Below the pieces are notes generated by a model. The model searched no databases, was not told the DNA's origin, and was given only the letters and a program-made list of their open reading frames with translations. A program made the translations under genes and the position numbers. A DNA stretch of 36,977 nt from Rhodospirillales bacterium (GTDB lineage: Bacteria > Pseudomonadota > Alphaproteobacteria > Rhodospirillales > Casp-alpha2), in the NCBI GenBank assembly GCA_017857825.1, contig JAFMCK010000004.1:1-36977 (forward strand). Reading direction: 5' to 3'. This document shows positions 34,731-36,977 of the stretch, piece after piece (position 1 is the first letter of the stretch; each line of letters begins with the position of its first letter).

Positions 34731-35459
34731 TCAAGATTGCGGCGGGAACATGACCTTCGCGGCGCCGAGGATGCGGCCGGTCTTGGTTGATTGCACCAAG
34801 ACGGCACAGCCGTTGCGGCCGGTCATCTCGATTTGTTGCTCGGTCACTTTGAGCGACAGCGCGTCACCCGACCACACGCCGATGTCGACCATGTCGCGAA
34901 CCACATTGTAATACGCCAAGTCGCGTCCGGCGTTTTCACCGCGTTGAACATCTGTCACATGTTTCGAATCAAACGCGGCGACCAGGATGCGGGCGTCTTC
35001 GTTGTCAAAGGTGCCGCCGGGGATTTTGATGTTAAGCGCATCGCCGGCATGGGTGACTTCGACATCCAAGCGCTTGGCGCCGCGCAGATCATTGATCAGA
35101 TTTTCCACAGTGTCTTTGTTCGAACCCGTGGTGTGCGCCATGCCTTGCACGACCATTTGCGGGGTATAGACGTACCCCATGCCGAGATTGCGGGCATAGG
35201 CGCGCTGGCGCACGGTGTTGGCGGGGAATGCGAATTTGTCTTTCCAGCCGATGTAATCCCAGTAATCCACGTGCAACGAAAGCGCCAGGATGTCATCACG
35301 CTCAGCCAATTTGCCGAGATAGGCATCCGCCGGCGGGCACGACGAGCAGCCCTGGCTGGTATAAAGCTCGACCACCGTTAACGGCTTGTCTGCGGCTTGC
35401 GCGTTTGCTGCGATCAGCGCGACAACCAGCACAGAAAATATGTAAGCGATCCGTTTCAT
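34731..35459 (-). CDS. Exported DUF1223 thioredoxin-like protein
   Basis: A 242-residue secreted protein of the DUF1223 family. A signal peptide occupies residues 1-23 (MKRIAYIF then a hydrophobic core, AQA-AD cleavage site). The mature part begins with a thioredoxin-like strand and VELYTSQGCSSCPPADAYL, giving a Cys38-x-x-Cys41 pair, followed by LSLHVDYWDYIGWKD and YTPQMVVQG. Oxidation or reduction of an envelope partner is the family-level inference; no substrate is known to me. The start at ATG 35459 is chosen for its clean signal peptide; the longer frame from 35495 adds residues in front of it. No obvious operon partner is present. Confidence 0.85.
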   Translation of the reverse strand: MKRIAYIFSVLVVALIAANAQAADKPLTVVELYTSQGCSSCPPADAYLGKLAERDDILALSLHVDYWDYIGWKDKFAFPANTVRQRAYARNLGMGYVYTPQMVVQGMAHTTGSNKDTVENLINDLRGAKRLDVEVTHAGDALNIKIPGGTFDNEDARILVAAFDSKHVTDVQRGENAGRDLAYYNVVRDMVDIGVWSGDALSLKVTEQQIEMTGRNGCAVLVQSTKTGRILGAAKVMFPPQS

Positions 35460-35616
35460 GCCTACAGTCATAGCGAAAACCCGTATCACGGCCAAATCAC
35501 AACGAGGTGATGGTTTCGTGTGACCGGCACCGGCAGACTGAAACGACGTTCATGATCGACGTTTTAAGCGGACCCGAGATGCGCTATGCAGGGGCCGAAC
35601 TTTTTCGGAGAGCCAG

Positions 35617-36432
35617 ATGATTGAGACCGTCGGCGCAATGGTCGCGGCGAAAGCCTTGGTGTCGATTGGCATCGTCGTAGCGCTGTCGCTGATTGCCGAA
35701 CGCGTCGGACCGAGGGCCGCGGGCCTGCTGACCGGGCTGCCGTTGGGCGCCGGCATGGTGATTATTTTTACCGGCATTGAACAAGGCCCGGTGTTTGCGG
35801 CCGAAGCCGCACATCACATGGTGCCGGGGTTTTCCACGACGCTCGTTTTCATCGTCATTTATGGGGCCGTGGCCGCCAGCCGAAATGAAGGCGGCCTGAA
35901 AGCGATCATCGCGCCGTCGACTGCGGCGATCTTGGGGTATGCCTTGGCGGCTTATGCCGTCAGCCTGACCCAGATTCCATTGATCTTCTCGTTGCCGGGG
36001 ATCGCTGTGCTGTTGATTGCAACGTCAAAGCTGATGGCGTATTTGCCCAACACACCGATTGTCACGCGGGTGCGGTTCGGCTGGGGTGTGTTGATGTTTC
36101 GGGCGTTGATGGCGGCGACGTCAATCGTCATCATCAGTGCCGCTGCGCGGGCCATCGGCCCGCAATGGACGGGCATTCTGACCGCGTTTCCGATTACGCT
36201 GTATCCACTGATCTTGGTCATTCATATCACCTATCGGGGCGAAGAAATCGCCGCCGTCCTAAAACATGTGCCGCTGGGCTTGGGCGGTGTGATCTCGTTT
36301 TGTTGGGCGGTGACCTGGGGGCTGCCGACCTTGGGCTTGTTTTGGGGCACGGTGCTGGGCTACAGCGCGGCCGCCGCGTATCTGTCCGCCTTTGCCTGGG
36401 TTAGCCGGGCTTGGCGGCAGCGCGCCCGCTAA
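35617..36432 (+). CDS. Internally duplicated multi-spanning membrane protein, function unknown
   Basis: A 271-residue inner-membrane protein with about eight hydrophobic segments. It contains an internal duplication: residues ~8-68 and ~158-218 line up, with GPRAAGLLTGLPLGAGMVII at 31-50 against GPQWTGILTAFPITLYPLIL at 181-200, and AAEAAHHM against AAVLKHV soon after. Such two-repeat architecture is common in transporters, but I recognise no specific family; GlpM-like small membrane proteins are a faint resemblance. ATG at 35617 has GGAG seven bases upstream. It is monocistronic and ends at a strong terminator shared with the aconitase gene. Confidence 0.75.
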   Translation: MIETVGAMVAAKALVSIGIVVALSLIAERVGPRAAGLLTGLPLGAGMVIIFTGIEQGPVFAAEAAHHMVPGFSTTLVFIVIYGAVAASRNEGGLKAIIAPSTAAILGYALAAYAVSLTQIPLIFSLPGIAVLLIATSKLMAYLPNTPIVTRVRFGWGVLMFRALMAATSIVIISAAARAIGPQWTGILTAFPITLYPLILVIHITYRGEEIAAVLKHVPLGLGGVISFCWAVTWGLPTLGLFWGTVLGYSAAAAYLSAFAWVSRAWRQRAR

Positions 36433-36433
36433 G

Positions 36434-36472
36434 AAAAAAAGGGCGCCCAGCCGAAGCCGGACGCCCTTTTCG
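36434..36472. terminator. Bidirectional intrinsic terminator between membrane protein and aconitase genes
   Basis: GGGCG (36441-36445) pairs with CGCCC (36462-36466), continuing inward as CC/GG and GC/GC around a CGAA loop with two mismatches. A run of seven A residues precedes it and four T residues follow, so it suits both convergent genes. Confidence 0.82.
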
Positions 36473-36490
36473 TCACGTCTCGCAGATCGT

Positions 36491-36977
36491 TTACGCTGCC
36501 TGCAGTTTCGTCAGCACGTACTGCAAGATGCCGCCGGCGAGGTAGTAATCGACCTCGTCCACGGTATCGATGCGGCACAGCAGATCGGTTTCTTCGGTCG
36601 AGCCGTCTTTGCGGGTGATCGTCAGGTGCACGTCCATGCGCGGCTTGATGCCGTCTTTGAGGCCGGTCAGATCAAACGTCTCGGTGCCGTCCAGTTTCAA
36701 AGTTTGGCGGGTTACGCCGTCTTTGAACTGTAGCGGCAAAACGCCCATGCCGACCAGGTTGGAGCGATGGATACGCTCAAAGCTCTCCGCCACGACCGCT
36801 TTGACGCCGAGCAGACGCGTGCCCTTGGCGGCCCAGTCGCGGCTGGACCCGGTGCCGTATTCGGCGCCAGCAAAGATCACCAGCGGCACATTGTCTTGTT
36901 TGTAGCGCATCGCAGCTTCATAGATCGACAGCACTTCGCCGCTCGGCTGAAGCGTGGTCCAACCGCCTTCGGTGCCC
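36491..36977 (-). CDS. acnA: Aconitate hydratase, C-terminal part (partial)
   Basis: The last ~162 codons of an aconitase, the citrate-to-isocitrate isomerase of the TCA cycle. The frame runs off the right edge of the window and stops at 36491. The C-terminal swivel domain is clear: [16 protein letters not shown] and [17 protein letters not shown] contain the conserved substrate-binding Ser-Arg and Arg residues of the AcnA/IRP branch. The iron-sulfur cysteines lie outside the window. It is convergent with the membrane protein gene, with the shared terminator between. Confidence 0.95.
   Translation of the reverse strand, partial: GTEGGWTTLQPSGEVLSIYEAAMRYKQDNVPLVIFAGAEYGTGSSRDWAAKGTRLLGVKAVVAESFERIHRSNLVGMGVLPLQFKDGVTRQTLKLDGTETFDLTGLKDGIKPRMDVHLTITRKDGSTEETDLLCRIDTVDEVDYYLAGGILQYVLTKLQAA

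Overview
The window reads as ordinary chromosome of a moderately GC-rich alphaproteobacterium, most likely Rhodospirillales-like. Three things point there. The yqeY-dnaG-rpoD operon runs divergently from carAB, a gene order I know from alphaproteobacteria. A small ferritin-like protein closely resembles the encapsulated ferritin of Rhodospirillum rubrum. GreA, CarA and the canonical PCu(A)C chaperone have alphaproteobacterial-style sequences. All assignments come from reading motifs by eye; no database search was possible.

Layout, left to right. 1-282 is the end of cobT. 293-2876 (-) holds two tandem paralogues that look like catalytically dead EAL-domain proteins. 3126-8961 (+) is a surface-carbohydrate block: UDP-glucuronate decarboxylase, a two-domain oxidoreductase, gmhA, hldE (ADP-heptose precursor synthesis) and a small membrane methyltransferase. 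It meets a class A penicillin-binding protein (8958-10985, -). Next come a probable MscS-channel remnant, a large DUF3604/PHP-like metal-dependent protein, a periplasmic copper chaperone, a cold-shock protein with a long leader, and a LysR regulator divergent from a HutD-family gene. An orphan gene and a CAT-anticodon tRNA follow.

17759-22340 (-) is the macromolecular-synthesis operon yqeY-dnaG-rpoD. carA starts divergently at about 22524. carA and carB, normally close together, are separated here by about 1.4 kb of foreign-looking DNA. It contains an AT-rich gene for a winged-helix protein with a hydrophobic C-terminus that starts on the carA stop codon, a degraded palindromic repeat, three CTCGAG-centred GC-rich palindromes, and a dead DUF559 nuclease-like gene lying between two of them. 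greA, an Lrp/AsnC regulator, trxB and a LysR regulator follow.

31704-32240 has no convincing protein gene. It contains what looks like a structured small RNA: four consecutive hairpins, the last a perfect intrinsic terminator, with CCUCC/CUCCC motifs exposed in loops and linkers. After it come a DJ-1/PfpI-family protein, the EncFtn-like ferritin (without the usual targeting tail and with no encapsulin gene beside it), a 60-residue protein, an agmatinase-family ureohydrolase, a DUF1223 thioredoxin-like protein, an internally duplicated membrane protein and the 3' end of aconitase (cut by the window edge).

The items most worth following up are the candidate small RNA at 31884-32020, the insertion cluster inside carAB, the untargeted EncFtn, and the degenerate EAL pair. 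DnaG has also lost three of its four zinc ligands.
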